Below are positions 1 through 11,761 of a stretch of 64,000 bases of DNA, in pieces (within the stretch, counting starts at the first letter, position 1; the number at the start of each line of letters is the position of its first letter). Origin of the DNA: Volvox africanus (lineage: Eukaryota > Chlorophyta > Chlorophyceae > Chlamydomonadales > Volvocaceae); assembly GCA_030268105.1 (NCBI GenBank), contig BSDZ01000019.1, forward strand, positions 846,001 to 910,000, given 5' to 3'. Both the position numbers and the translations under genes were made by a program. The notes below the pieces were generated by a model. The model did no database searches, was not told the origin of the DNA, and was given only the letters and a program-made list of their open reading frames with translations.

Positions 1-2
1 CT

Positions 3-1188
3 AGCCTAGCTAGCCAACCCGATTTTGTTGTGGCTGCTAGAGCACCGGATAGAGGTCTTGAGACTGTTGGCGCGCGAGCCACTCAAGAGCCCCTTTTCCT
101 TCAGACCCCTGCTCACTTAATTGTGCCGCACTCAGCAGTGAACACGAATATGGACAACACTGCTGGACCAAGGGTTCTGCCATTACCTCAAGCTCGAGGG
201 CATGATGACATCCCTGAGGTGATGAGATTGTCGATTCCCGTTCCTAGGCTCAATATTTCGCTGACCGACAAGACACCAGGGCATAGCATAGCCGATGCAA
301 CTCGTGCGTATGTGCGTGACGCTAAAAAGTATCTCCAGGCTGTTCATGGTGGCGATAATGACGGTATCAGGTGTCTCTTCGTTGGTAACACCCTCGAGGG
401 CTCAGCGAAGGACTGGTATCGCAATTGGACCAACGCCCGGGGCAACTATACTTTTGACGAGTTGGTCGCCGCTTTGCTCGCACGATTCGCTACTGAGGTT
501 CAAGCACGCGATGTGGAAGCTCGGTAGCTACCACATGCGTCGGGATGAAAATGTACCTGCGTACCAGTCACGCTTCGAAGCACTTGTGACTCCCATTGCT
601 GACCTCACTGAATCCGAGCGTGTCTTTTGGTTTAGGCGAGGCCTGACGAAACTTTTGGCTAAACGGTGCGCTACTGACTTGGTTGGAGCGCAGATCAAGT
701 TGTATGATGCTTTGGTCGCTTTTGCTATGGGCACGGAGATACGACTCCTTGCCGGTGAGGAAGAAGTCAAGTCTGCCCCTCGTGCAAATGCCGTGCAAGT
801 GCAGGATCCGCTTGGGGAAGCCGTAGCTCTTGACCAGGACTTCGGAGCGACCCGCCCCACGCCTACTGCCGCGACGCGACGCAGCAACCGGCAACGCCAG
901 GCGCGCGGGGGCGCTAGCTCGGGTGTCCGTGGGTCAGGAGGAGCAGGTCCGAGCTCGGACCCGGCTAAAAACAGGAAGCCTGGTGGTGCGCCGTCGACGG
1001 CAGCCGCACAGCGTTCCGACCCCAATGCGAAGCGGACTCGCACGGACGACACGTATATGCCAAAATGGAATTGCAATCGTTCCGAATTCGAGCGTCGGAA
1101 ATTGGCCAACGTTTGTCTACGGTGTGCGGAGAGCCATTCCACGAAGGATTGCCCGCTAATGCCGCCGTTTGTACCTCAGCCGAAATAG
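3..1188 (+). pseudogene. gag: gag of element A (frameshifted, 5' partial)
   Basis: Capsid and nucleocapsid polyprotein. The first part reads in one frame to 527, the rest in another frame from about 534 to the TAG at 1186-1188. Comparison with the intact gag of element D shows that 17 bases are missing after position 525, which breaks the frame. The C-terminal part holds a basic, Ser/Gly-rich stretch and a zinc knuckle [13 protein letters not shown], spaced CX2CX3HX4C, one residue shorter between the second Cys and the His than the usual retroviral knuckle. The terminal TAG is in the same frame as pol and is conserved in all sister copies. Confidence 0.9.
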
Positions 1189-4100
1189 GGGCTTGCCCGG
1201 GTTCCTGCGGAGGGGGCACCACCTGGGATTTCTGAACTAACGCGTGGTCGGTGGTCATCCTTACGGCCAGCCGTTAAGGCATTGTTGCCTTGTGTACTTG
1301 GACACATCGAACAAGTCATTGCGCGACGCATCACGCTTGACGGACGCACGGGACTTCTCTGCTTCGACCCGTTGTGTAATCTGTTTACACCTCGCCGTCC
1401 CCTGTCGTCTATCGATCTGTCTAACCACGTGGTTTTGTTCATCCCCTCGTCTCTGCGTGAGATGTCGGAACAGTTGGCCATATACAGGAGATGTAGGCGT
1501 CAATATCCAGGCACTGCTGCATGTGTATTACTCCCTGCTTTCTGTCGGCGCAAGGCAGAGGCATCGTTAAGGGGTATGCGGCATGTCCACCGGTTCGAGC
1601 CGGGCACCGTTTTGTTTAATGGTGTGGATTGGGAGGGTACGCTGGCTCCGTGGCCACGCCTATCCTACTCAGTTGACGTTTGGTACGAAGCTCCTGATGG
1701 GGGTGCCGTTGGTTACGGACCCGCCTTAAGTGCACTGACGTTGTCTGCTGGGCAGTCGCTCGTAGATAACCGTGTCCCTGTGGTTCAGATCGGTTTGAAT
1801 GGCCGTACTCTGAAGGCACTTGTTGACACCGGTGCCAGCGACGACTTCATCTCTGTCGCAGAGGTGAACGCGCTGGGGTTGTCCCCAGAGTCGTCTGATT
1901 GTCCACAGGTTACCCTTGCTGATGGGGGTAAGCATCCCATCGTGGGCAGGATTACCCTTAGCCTATCGATAGGCCCTTTGCGTGTTGTGACCCGGCCGTA
2001 CGTGCTGCAGGGCTTAGCAGAGACTGCACCGTACATAATGGGGTCGTCGACATTACGACAGTACGGCGCGCGCATCGACATGGAGACCGCAACCCTGCAT
2101 ATGTGCAAGGGTACTCTGTCGATTAAGGTACCTTTCCTGTCGTTCGAACATGTCACACCAAAGGAGGGCGAAGCTGAGGCGGTGCCTATGGTTAATTTCG
2201 CTGTGACCGCCATGGCCGCGTGAATCGAACCAGAGCTAGTCGGGCGTAAGGAGGCCGTCCGTTTGTTACGGAAGGGTGCCCACGGACTGCTTTTAAGGCC
2301 GCGGGTGAGCTGTTGTGTCACCACTGCGCAGATTTCTCCGGATCCTGAGGTTGAGGCCCTACTGTCGCAGTATGAGGACGTCTTTAAAGATATCCCTGGC
2401 CTACCACCTATGCGTCCTGTTAATCACACAATCCCTCTCGTGCCTGGAGCGCAGCCTACGGCCCGGCCAATGTACAGGTTGAGTCCATTGGAGCTGGACG
2501 AGGTGAAGCGCCAGGTGACGGATTTGCTCGCGAAGGGTATGATACGCCCCAGCACATCCCCGTATTCTGCACCGATTTTGTTTGTCGGTAAGAAGGATGG
2601 GACCTTGCGCATGTGCATTGATTACCGGGGGTTAAATGCGAGTACGGTGAAAAATCGCTACCCTTTGCCACGCGTTGACGACCTGTTGGATAAGCTGAAG
2701 GGCTAGGCTTAATTTTCCTCAATTGACTTACAACAGGGCTACAATCAGATTCGCATCGCTGCCTCTGATATCCCGAAAACCGCTTTTCGGACGCCCTTCG
2801 GTCACTTTGAGTATACGGTCCTATCGTTTGGTTTGACTAATGCCCCTGCGACGTTTCAGGCGGTTATGGACCGAATGTTTAGGCCGTTTATCGACAGGTT
2901 CGTTGTTTGCTACCTGGATGACATCTTGGTATATTCTAAGACGCGCGAGGAGCACTTGGAGCATCTTCGGCTCGTGCTCGACGTTATGAGGCGGGAGCAA
3001 TTGTTTGCTAAACGCGCCAAATGCTTTTGGGCGCAGCCTCAGGTGGAATATTTGGGCCACATTGTGTCGGCCACCGGTGTGAAGATGGACCCGCGGAAGG
3101 TCGCCGTGGTTCGCGATTGGCCCGCGCCTCAGAACCTCACGGAGCTGCGTAAGTTCCTTGGCTTGACCAATTATTTCCGAAAGTTCATTGAAAAATATTC
3201 CATCATTGCGGCCCCGCTTACTAACTTAACTCGCAAAGGCGTTTTCGTTTCGCTCGAGTCGTGGACGTCGCAATGCCAGGGGGCATTCGAAGAGCTCAAG
3301 CGAACCGTTGCCGAAGATGTCACCCTTGCATTCCCTGATTACTCGTTGCCGTTTCGTGTTGAGGTGGTGTCTGATGCCTCAATATTTGGAAGCGGCGCTG
3401 TATTGTTACAGGAAGGGCGACCGATCGCCTTCACGAGTAAGAAGTTTTCTGGTGCGGAGATTCGCTACACCACCGGGGAACAGGAGCTTCTGGCAGTGCT
3501 GCATGCTTTAAAGGAATGGCGCTGTTACCTCGAGGGACGCCCATTTACTTTAAAGACTGACCACAAGCCCCTAACGTTTTTGCAAAGCGTTCCGACGTTG
3601 AACTGCCGTCAGGCTAGGTGGATGGAATATCTAGCTAGGTTTCACTGCACCTGGGAGTATATTTCTGGTAAATTGAATATTGCCGATGCTCTCAGTCGAC
3701 ATCCGTCGCTACACACTGCAATTTTAGCAGCGCCTGTCGTGCGGCCGCGTAGCAAGGAGGTACCGATCGTGACGGACCTCGCGGAGCGGTTGAAGGTGGC
3801 CTACAACGCAGACGCCTGGTTCGCGGACCCGGCTAATGTAGAAAACCTTCGCAAGGAGAATGGCCTTTGGCTACGGACGGAGGGTGCAGCTACGCAAATC
3901 GTCGTTCCGAACGACGACGCGCTACGCTACGACATCCTTGCGCGGTTCCACGAGGACCCGTTAGCAGGACACCCTGGTAGCAAACGATTGATCGACCTGG
4001 TGCAACGTTCCTTTTGGTGGCCTCGTTTGGCAAAGGATGCGGCGAACTTCGTCCAGACATGCAGTCTGTGCCAGCGCAATAAGGCTTTGTCCGGTAAGGG

Positions 4101-5243
4101 CCATGGGTTGTTGCAACCGTTGCCTGTCCCGGATGCGCCTTGGGAAAGTGTTTCCATGGACTTCGTAGTCGCGCTGCCCAAAACTGAGGGGGGATACGAT
4201 GCGGTGTTCGTAATGGTCGATCGTCTGACTAAGATGGTTCACCTAGCACCATGCACATCATCCTGCACGGCTGAGCAAACCGCAGGTTTGTTTTTCGACA
4301 ATGTGGTTCGGTTACACGGGGTTCCCAAAAATGTGATTTCGGACCGCGGTGGGCAGTTCACGTCTAAGTTTTGGGAAGCGCTCTGCAAACTAGTTGGCAT
4401 GCGCGTCAACCTGAGCACGGCGTATCACCCGCAGACTGATGGTCAAACCGAACGCACAAATCGCACGTTGGGTGATATGTTGCGCAATTATGCTGGTCGC
4501 ACACCACTTGTTTGGGATACGTATTTGACTGCGGCAGAATTCGCGCTTAACAACGCTGTGAACCGCTCAACAGGCAAAAGTCCGTTCTTTCTCAATTACG
4601 GATATTCCCGCGCTACCCGTGTGGCGTGAGTTGGAAGTGAACGTGCCTGCTGCTAAACTTTTTGCCAAGTCTTTTATGTCCCGAATCACAGACGTCATGT
4701 TTGGACGCGGCGCAGCAACGAACGACGGAATATTACAACAAATCCAAGCAGGATGTGACGTTTTCGGAAGGGCAACTCGTGTTGCTAAGCACCAAGAACT
4801 TGCGTTCCTTGGCCGAGGGATCCCGAAAACTCTTACCTCGCTGGATTGGTCCGTATCCTGTCGTGCGCATGGTTGGGAATGTGGCTGTGGAGCTTGCATT
4901 GCCCGCTGATATGACCATTCACCCCACGTTTCACGTATCGCTTGTTCGTCCGTATCGTGGTACGGAACCCGTCCCTGAGCCTGCTAACACCCCCGCAGTG
5001 ATCGAACCAGTTCCCGAGACCTGGATTGCTGGTAAACAGAAGTTTTACGATGTGGAGCGAGTGTTAGATTATCGCGCGCGTCGTGTGGGCCGACACCCAC
5101 GTAAGCGGACAGTACACGAGTACTTGGTTAAGTGGACAGGGTATACCGACGAGCACAACTCATGGGAACCGGCACGCAACTTCTCACAGGACATGAAGCC
5201 CCTGCTCGAAGAAGCCCGCAAACGTGCCACGCAAGCCCAATGA
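1189..5243 (+). pseudogene. pol: pol of element A: protease-RT-RNaseH-integrase-chromodomain, broken
   Basis: Polyprotein that would copy and integrate the element. Domains in order: a pre-protease module (about 1260-1640), aspartic protease with DTGASDDF (about 1826-1849), reverse transcriptase with YLDD at 2911-2922, RNase H (about 3330-3700), integrase with a HHCC-like zinc region near 3950-4080 and a DDE core starting at MDFVVAL (about 4156), then a chromodomain with YLVKWTGY near 5120. Breaks: TGA at 2221-2223, TAG at 2704-2706, TAA at 2710-2712, a frameshift near 4603 and a deletion near 4693. The TAA is shared with element C. No start codon is expected because pol follows the gag stop in frame. 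Confidence 0.9.
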
Positions 5244-5302
5244 CCCCTGCAGTCGATGCTGTATGATGCAGCAAGGACGCTGCATACGGGAGGGGGGATA
5301 CT

Positions 5303-6126
5303 TGTTGTGCTACGGTTAGTTTCCCGCCGATGCGTAGGTCGATGTGATCCTACAAGGCGAAGTGCTATTGTGATGAACACATTGCATATGAATGAATCTG
5401 CATGATATAAATGTATTCGCATACATTTATATATGCATTTGGCATGTTGTCATTATCCATCGCGACATCGCATCATGGCAAATCCGCCTAGCATGCATGA
5501 AAGCCCGAAGCATTGATGTGCGCATTATGCTCGTGCTACGAAACGATAAGTAATATTATCTGATATAATATTACTTCATTACAGCACACGTTGAGAGCGC
5601 TGCACTCGTCGCGACACATGCCCTGCAACCGGATATCGTTATCTGGACCCTTGCATCATGCGAATGCCGGAAAGGCTTATACGTTGTTATGCGTAGACAT
5701 CGCCTATACGCAGTAGGATTGTCACATTTAGGATCGGCCTCCTAATGTGAATCGTACGGCATTGTGATACTGCAAGTATAACAGATGTGAGGACGGCTAA
5801 GCAAAAGAAGACATTCGATACCAAAGAACACTTGTGTGTTCTATATTACTATCGCTATACGCTATTCTACTTAGCCCGAGCTAAGCCTGAACTTCGCTAA
5901 TCACCGCTGCGTGATGATTGCTTGCTTCTGGCGCTGACGGTGATTTCGTCCATTGCATCGTTCCGATCTGTAAGACTGTAAGTTATATCTCTCTTCGTCT
6001 TGAAGTCTTCCGCTGTCTCTGTTTGCTCTCGCTTGCCTTGCTGTACTTGCAAGTGCTCGCGCATCGGTGTCGAAAGTCTCCAGACGTGCAGATACTTATG
6101 AGCAAACGCGAACGAGAGGTACAACA
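5303..6126 (+). repeat. 3' LTR of element A (824 bp)
   Basis: Starts TGTTGT and ends ACAACA, perfect 6-bp terminal inverted repeats. It follows the polypurine tract GGGAGGGGGG. It belongs to the same LTR subtype as element C (GGTTAGTTTCCCG near the start), distinct from the D and B/E subtypes. It contains a chain of inverted repeats, for example AAGTAATATTAT against ATAATATTACTT. Open reading frames inside it are not credible genes. Confidence 0.95.
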
Positions 6127-6257
6127 GACCCCACAGTCGTCTGATTGTGACAGGTTACCCTCGTTGATGAGGGTAAGCATCCCATCGTGGGCAGAATCAC
6201 CCTAAGCCTATCGATAGGCCCTCTGCGTGTTAGGGCCCAATCAGTGCAACAAGGTCT
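6127..6257 (+). pseudogene. Relic L (G-family protease region), left piece
   Basis: This 131-bp piece matches the region just after the protease active site of elements G (18586-18660) and K (62244-62340). It lies between the 3' end of A and the 3' LTR of B. It resumes on the far side of B at 12600, sharing the 5-bp target duplication GGTCT (6253-6257 and 12595-12599). The reading frame is broken and no function remains. Confidence 0.85.
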
Positions 6258-7089
6258 TGTTGTACCTCTCCTTCGTGTTTGCTCATCAGTATCTGCGCGT
6301 CTGAAGACTTACGACACCAATGCGCGAGCACTTGCAAGTACAGCAAGGCAAGCGAGAGCAAACAGAGACAGCGGAAGACTTCAAGACGAAGAGAGATATA
6401 ACTTACAGTCTTACAAATCGAAGCGGTGCAATGGACGCAATCGCCGTCAGCGCCGGAAGCAAGCAATCATCACGCGGCGGTGAATAGCGAAGTTTAGGCT
6501 TAGCTCAGGCTAAGTAGAATAGCGTATAGCAATAATAATGTAGAACACACAAGTGTTCTCCGGTGTCGAATATCTTATCTTGCTTAGCCGTCCTCGCATC
6601 TGTTATACTCGCAGCATCGCAATGTCGTACGATTCACACTAGGAGGCCGATCCTAAGTGTGACAACCCTACTGCGTATAGGCGATGTCCAAGCATAACAA
6701 CGTATAAACCTTTCCGGCATTCGCATGATGCAAGGGTCCGAATAACGATATTCGGTTGCAAGGCATGCATCGCGACGAGTGCGGCGCTCTCAGCGTGCTG
6801 TAATGAAGTAATATTATATCAAATAATATTACTTATCGTTTCGTAGCACGAGCATAATGCGCATTTCAATGATTTGGGATTTCATGCATGCTAGGCGGAT
6901 TTGCCATGATGCGATGTCGCAATGGATAATGGTGTCATGCCAAATGCATATATAAATATATACAAATACATTTATATCATGCAAGTTCATTCATATGCAT
7001 TGATGGTTCATGCGTTCATCACGATAGCACTTCGCCTCGTAGGGTCGCATCGACCTACGCATGGGCGGGAAACGAACCGTAGCACAACA
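6258..7089 (-). repeat. 3' LTR of element B
   Basis: On the plus strand it begins TGTTGTACCTC and ends GTAGCACAACA, the reverse complement of the family LTR. It is near-identical to the 5' LTR at 11762-12594. The polypurine tract appears on the plus strand as TTATCCCCCCTCCC right after 7089. Confidence 0.95.
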
Positions 7090-7148
7090 ATTATCCCCCC
7101 TCCCGTATGCAGCGTCCTCGTGGCTTCATACAGCATCGACTGCAAGGG

Positions 7149-10100
7149 TCATTGGGCTTGCGTGGCACGTTTGCGGGCTTCTTCGAGCAGGGGCTTCATG
7201 TCCTGCGAGAAGTTTTGTGCCGGTTCCCATGAGTTGTGCTCGCTGGTATACCCTGTCCACTTGACCAAGTACTCGTGTACTGTCCGCTTACGTCGGTGTC
7301 GGCCCACACGACGCGCGCGATAATCTAACACCCGCTCCACATCGTAAAACTTCTGTTTACCAGCGATCCAGGTCTCGGGAACTGGTTCAATCGCTGCGGG
7401 GGCGTTAGAAGGCTCAGGGACGGGTTCCGTACCACAATAGGGACGGACAAGCGATACGTGAAACGTGGGGTGAATGGTCATATCAGCGGGCAATGCAAGC
7501 TCCACAGCCACATTCCCAACCATGCGCATGACAGGATACGGACCAATCCAGCGGGGTAAGAGTTTTTGGGATCCGTCGGCCAAGGAATGCAAGTTCTTGG
7601 TGCTTAGCAACACGAGTTGCCCTTCCAAAAACGTCACATCCTGCCTGGATTTGTTATAGTAGTCCGTCGTTTGTTGCTGCGCCGCATCCAAACACGACTT
7701 CGCGTCTGTGATTCGGGATATAAAAGACTTGGCAAAAAGTTTAGCAGCAGGCACGTTCACTTCCAACTCACGCCACACGGGTAGCGCGGGATGAAACCCG
7801 TAGTTAAGAAAGAACGGACTTTTGCCTGTAGAGCGGTTAACAGCGTTGTTAAGCGCGAATTCTGCCGCAGTCAAATATGTATCCCAAACGAGTGGTGTGC
7901 GACCAGCATAATTGCGCAACATATCACCCAACGTGCGGTTTGTGCGTTCGGTTTGACCATCAGTCTGCGGGTGATACGCCGTGCTCAGGTTGACACGCAT
8001 GCCAACTAGCTTGCAGAGCGCTTCCCAAAACTTAGACGTGAACTGCCCACCGCGGTCCGAGATCACGTTTTTGGGAACCCCGTGTAACCAAACCACATTA
8101 TCAAAACACAAACGTGCGGTTTGCTCAGCCGTGCAGGATGATGTGCATGGTGCTAGGTGGACCATCTTAGTCAGACGATTGACCATTACGAACACCGCAT
8201 CATATCCCCCCTCAGTTTTGGGCAGCGCGACTACGAAGTCCATGGAAACACTTTCCCAAGGCGCATCCGGGACAGGCAACGGTTGCAACAACCCATGACC
8301 CTTACCGGACAAAGCCTTATTGCGCTGGCACAGACTGCATGTCTGGACGAAGTTCGCCGCATCCTTAGCCAAACGAGGCCACCAAAAGGAACGTTGCACC
8401 AAGTCGATCAATCGCTTGCTACCAGGGTGTCCTGCTAACGGGTCCTCGTGGAACCGCGCAAGGATGTCGTAGCGTAGCGCGTCGTCGTTCGGAACGACGA
8501 TTTGCATAGCTGCACCCTCCGTCCGTAGCCAAAGGCCATTCTGCTTGCGAAGGTTTTCTACATTAGCCGGCTCCGAAAACCAGGCGTCTGCGTTGTAGGC
8601 CACCTTCAACCGCTCTGCGAGGTCCGTCGCGATCGGCACCTCCTCGTTATGTGGTCGCACGACGGGCGCTGCTAAAATTGCAGCGTGTAGCGACGGATGT
8701 CGACTGAGAGCATCAGCAATATTCAGTTTACCAGAAATGTACTCCCAGGTGCAGTCGAACCTAGCTAGGTATTCCATCCACCTAGCCTGACGGCGGTTCA
8801 ACGTCGGAACGCTTTGCAAAAACGTTAGGGGCTTGTGGTCAGTCTTTAAAGTAAATGGGCGTCCCTCGAGGTAACAGCGCCATTCCTTTAAAGCATGCAG
8901 CACTGCCAGAAGCTCCTGTTCCCCGGTGGTGTAGCGAATCTCCGCACCAGAAAACTTCTTACTCGTGAAGGCGATCGGTCGCCCTTCCTGTAACAATACA
9001 GCGCCGCTTCCAAATATTGAGGCATCAGACACCACCTCAACACGAAACGGCAACGAGTAATCAGGGAATGCAAGGGTGACATCTTCGGCAACGGTTCGCT
9101 TGAGCTCTTCGAATGCCCCCTGGCATTGCGACGTCCACGACTCGAGCGAAACGAAAACGCCTTTGCGAGTTAAGTTAGTAAGCGGGGCCGCAATGATGGA
9201 ATATTTTTCAATGAACTTTCGGAAATAATTGGTCAAGCCAAGGAACTTACGCAGCTCCGTGAGGTTCTGAGGCGCGGGCCAATCGCGAACCACGGCGACC
9301 TTCCACGGGTCCATCTTCACACCGGTGGCCGACACAATGTGGCCTAAATATTCCACCTGAGGCTGCGCCCAAAAGCATTTGGCGCGTTTAGCAAACAATT
9401 GCTCCCGCCTCATAACGTCGAGCACGAGCCGAAGATGCTCCAAGTGCTCCTCGCACGTCTTAGAATAAACCAAGATGTCATCCAGGTAGCAAACAACGAA
9501 CCTGTCGATAAACGGTCTAAACATTCAGTCCATGACCGCCTGAAACGTCGCAGGGGCATTAGTCAAACCAAACGATAGAACCGTATACTCGAAGTGACCG
9601 AAGGGCGTCTGAAAAGCGGTTTTCGGAATATCAGAGGCAGCGATGTGAATCTGATTATAGCCCTGTTGTAAGTCAATTGAGGAAAAATAAGCCGAACCTT
9701 TCAGCTTATCCAACAGGTCGTCAACGCGTGGCAAAGGGTAGCGATTTTTCACCGTACTCGCATTTAACCCCCGGTAATCGATGCACATGCGCAAGGTCCC
9801 ATCCTTCTTACCAACAAACAAAATCGGTGCAGAATACGGGGATGTGCTGGGGCGTATCATACCCTTCGCGAGCAAATCCGTCACCTGGCGCTTTACCTCG
9901 TCCAGCTCCAATGGACTCAACCTGTACATTGGCCGGGCCCTAGGCTGTGCTCCAGGCATAAGAGGGATTGTGTGATCAACAGGACGCATAGGTGGTAGGC
10001 CAGGGATATCTTTAAAGACGTCCTCATACTGCGACAGTAGGGCCTCAACCTCAAGATCTAGAGAAATCTGCGCGGTGGTGGCACAACAGCCCACCCGCGG

Positions 10101-11181
10101 CCTCAAAAGCAGTCCGTGGGCACCCTTCCGTAACAAACGGATGGCCTCCTTACGCCCGACTAGCTCTGGTTTGATTCGCGCGGCCATTGCGGTCACAGCG
10201 AAATTAACCATAGGCACCGCCTCAGCTTCGCCCTCCTTTGGTGTGACATGTTCGAACGACAGGAAAGGTACCTTAATCGACAGAGTACCCTTGCACATAT
10301 GCAGGGTTGCGGTCTCCATGTCGATGCGCGCGCGGTACTGCCGTAATGTCGAAGACCCCATTATGTACGGTGCAGTCTCTGCTAAGCCCTGCAGCACGTA
10401 CGGCCGGGTCACAACACGCAAAGGGCCTAACGATAGGCTAAGGGTAATCCTGCCCACGATGGGATGCTTACCCCCGTCAGCAAGGGTAACCTGTGGACAA
10501 TCAGACGACTCTGGGGTCAACCCCAGCGCATTCACCTCTGCGACAGAGATGAAGTCGTCGCTGGCACCGGTGTCAACAAGTGCCTTCAGAGTACGGCCAT
10601 TCAAACCGATCTGAACCACTGGGACACAGTTATCTACGAGCGACTGCCCAGCAGATAACGTTAATGCACTTAGGGCGGGTCCGTAACCTACGGCACCCTC
10701 ATCAGGAGCTTCGTACCAAACGTCAACCGAGTAGGATGTCCCTGGCCACGGAGCCAGCATACCCTCCCGATCCACACCATTAAACAAAACGGTGCCCGGC
10801 TCGAACCGGTGGACACGCCGCATACCCCTTAACGATGCCTCTGCCTTGCGCCAACAGAAAGCGGGGAGTAATACACATGCGGCGGTGCCTGGATATTGAC
10901 GCCTACATCTCCTATAAACGGCCAACTGTTCCGACATCTCGCGCAGAGACGAGGGGATGAACAAAACCACGTGGTTAGACAGATCCATAGACGACAGGGG
11001 ACGACGAGGTGTAAACAAATTACACAACGGATCGAAGCAGAGAAGTCCCGTGCGTCCGTCAAGCGTGATGCGTCGCGCAATGACTCGCTCGATGTGTCCA
11101 AGTACGCAAGGCAACAATGCCTTCACGTGTGAGTTCAGAAATCCCGGGTGGTGCCCCCTCCACAGGAACCCGGGCAAGCCC
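7149..11181 (-). pseudogene. pol: pol of element B, two lesions
   Basis: The 3' part (7149-9524) is an uninterrupted 791-residue frame from late RT through RNase H, integrase (NVISDRGGQF, NLSTAYHPQTDGQTER) and chromodomain (HEYLVKWTGYTSEHNSWEP). The 5' part holds the pre-protease module, protease (DTGASDDF) and RT up to TFQAVMD. They are separated by one TGA at 9525-9527, where sister copies have CGA (Arg). A 29-base deletion at about 11129-11130 puts the start of pol out of frame with the gag stop. The rest is well preserved, so B is young or recently converted. Confidence 0.92.
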
Positions 11182-11694
11182 CTATTTCGGATGAGGTACA
11201 AACGGCGGCAGTAACGGGCAATCCTTCGTGGAATGGCTCTCCTCGCACCGTAGACAAACATTGGCCGCTTTCCGACGTTCGAACTCGGAATGATTGCAAT
11301 TCCATTTTGGCATAAACGAGTCATCCGTGCGAGTCCGCTTCGCATTGGGGTCAGAGCGCTGTGTGGCTGCCGACGACGGCGCACCACCACGCTTCCTGCT
11401 CTTAGCCGGGTCCGAGCTCGGACCTGCTCCTCCTGACCCACGGACACCCGAGCTAGCGCCCCCGCGCGCCTGGTGTTGCCGGTTGCTGCGTCGCGTCGCG
11501 GCAGTAGGCGTGGGGCGGGTCGCTCCGAGTTCCTGGTCGAGAGCTACGGCTTCACGAAAGCCAGTCTCAGTCGCCGCGGCAAGCAATGCCGGTGCACTGA
11601 GATTACCGGAAGCGGCGGCGTCCAAAACGGCGCGGCCTAGGTCTTCGGCAAAAGTATCTAGCGGTCCTCGTGGTTCGTCGCTGGAACTCGCCAT
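11182..11694 (-). CDS. gag: Internally deleted gag of element B, leader exon fused to nucleocapsid
   Basis: An open frame of 170 codons begins at ATG 11692-11694 ([13 protein letters not shown]) and ends with the zinc knuckle [13 protein letters not shown] and the conserved TAG at 11182-11184. The join between first and second leader exon (11606/11607) lacks the 71-nt GT...AG intron seen in C, D and E. Soon afterwards, after ETGF, about 1 kb encoding most of the capsid is missing, with no GT...AG signature, so that loss looks like a deletion and not splicing. The frame survives, leaving an MA-like start joined to a nucleocapsid tail. Whether this small protein is made is unknown. Confidence 0.7.
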   Translation of the reverse strand: MASSSDEPRGPLDTFAEDLGRAVLDAAASGNLSAPALLAAATETGFREAVALDQELGATRPTPTAATRRSNRQHQARGGASSGVRGSGGAGPSSDPAKSRKRGGAPSSAATQRSDPNAKRTRTDDSFMPKWNCNHSEFERRKAANVCLRCEESHSTKDCPLLPPFVPHPK

Positions 11695-11761
11695 AGAAAG
11701 AACCTACTTCCGATTAGACAAAGAGAGACAGTTAGGCAACGAACCTGTCTCGATACCAATT

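Larger units (their letters stand above)
1..6126 (+). mobile_element. Element A: Ty3/gypsy chromovirus, 5' end outside window
   Basis: An LTR retrotransposon running from within gag at base 1 to the end of its 3' LTR at 6126. The order gag, pre-protease module, protease, reverse transcriptase, RNase H, integrase, chromodomain is that of a chromovirus. A purine-rich tract (5288-5297) stands just before the LTR, as expected for plus-strand priming. The 5' LTR lies upstream of the window, so the target duplication cannot be confirmed. The bases after the 3' LTR are GACCC, and relic L reads smoothly from that point, so A appears inserted in L. A is disabled by frameshifts in gag and late pol and by at least three nonsense codons. 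Confidence 0.95.

Noticed and set aside
528..1142. Long frame opposite gag of element A (and similar frames opposite gag and pol in all copies)
   Set aside because: Antisense shadows of the retrotransposon genes; they recur wherever the sense gene is conserved and have no recognisable domain.
2704..2712. Alternative genetic code or programmed stops in RT of element A
   Set aside because: The TAG is private to A and the TAA occurs only in A and C; sister copies have sense codons, so these are lesions.
5897..6205. Frames of 65-95 codons inside the LTRs
   Set aside because: They lie in the hairpin-rich LTRs on both strands and vary between copies; no evidence for a protein.
11129..11600. Second intron in gag of element B
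   Set aside because: The missing 1-kb gag segment has no GT...AG borders at the joint, so it is treated as a deletion.
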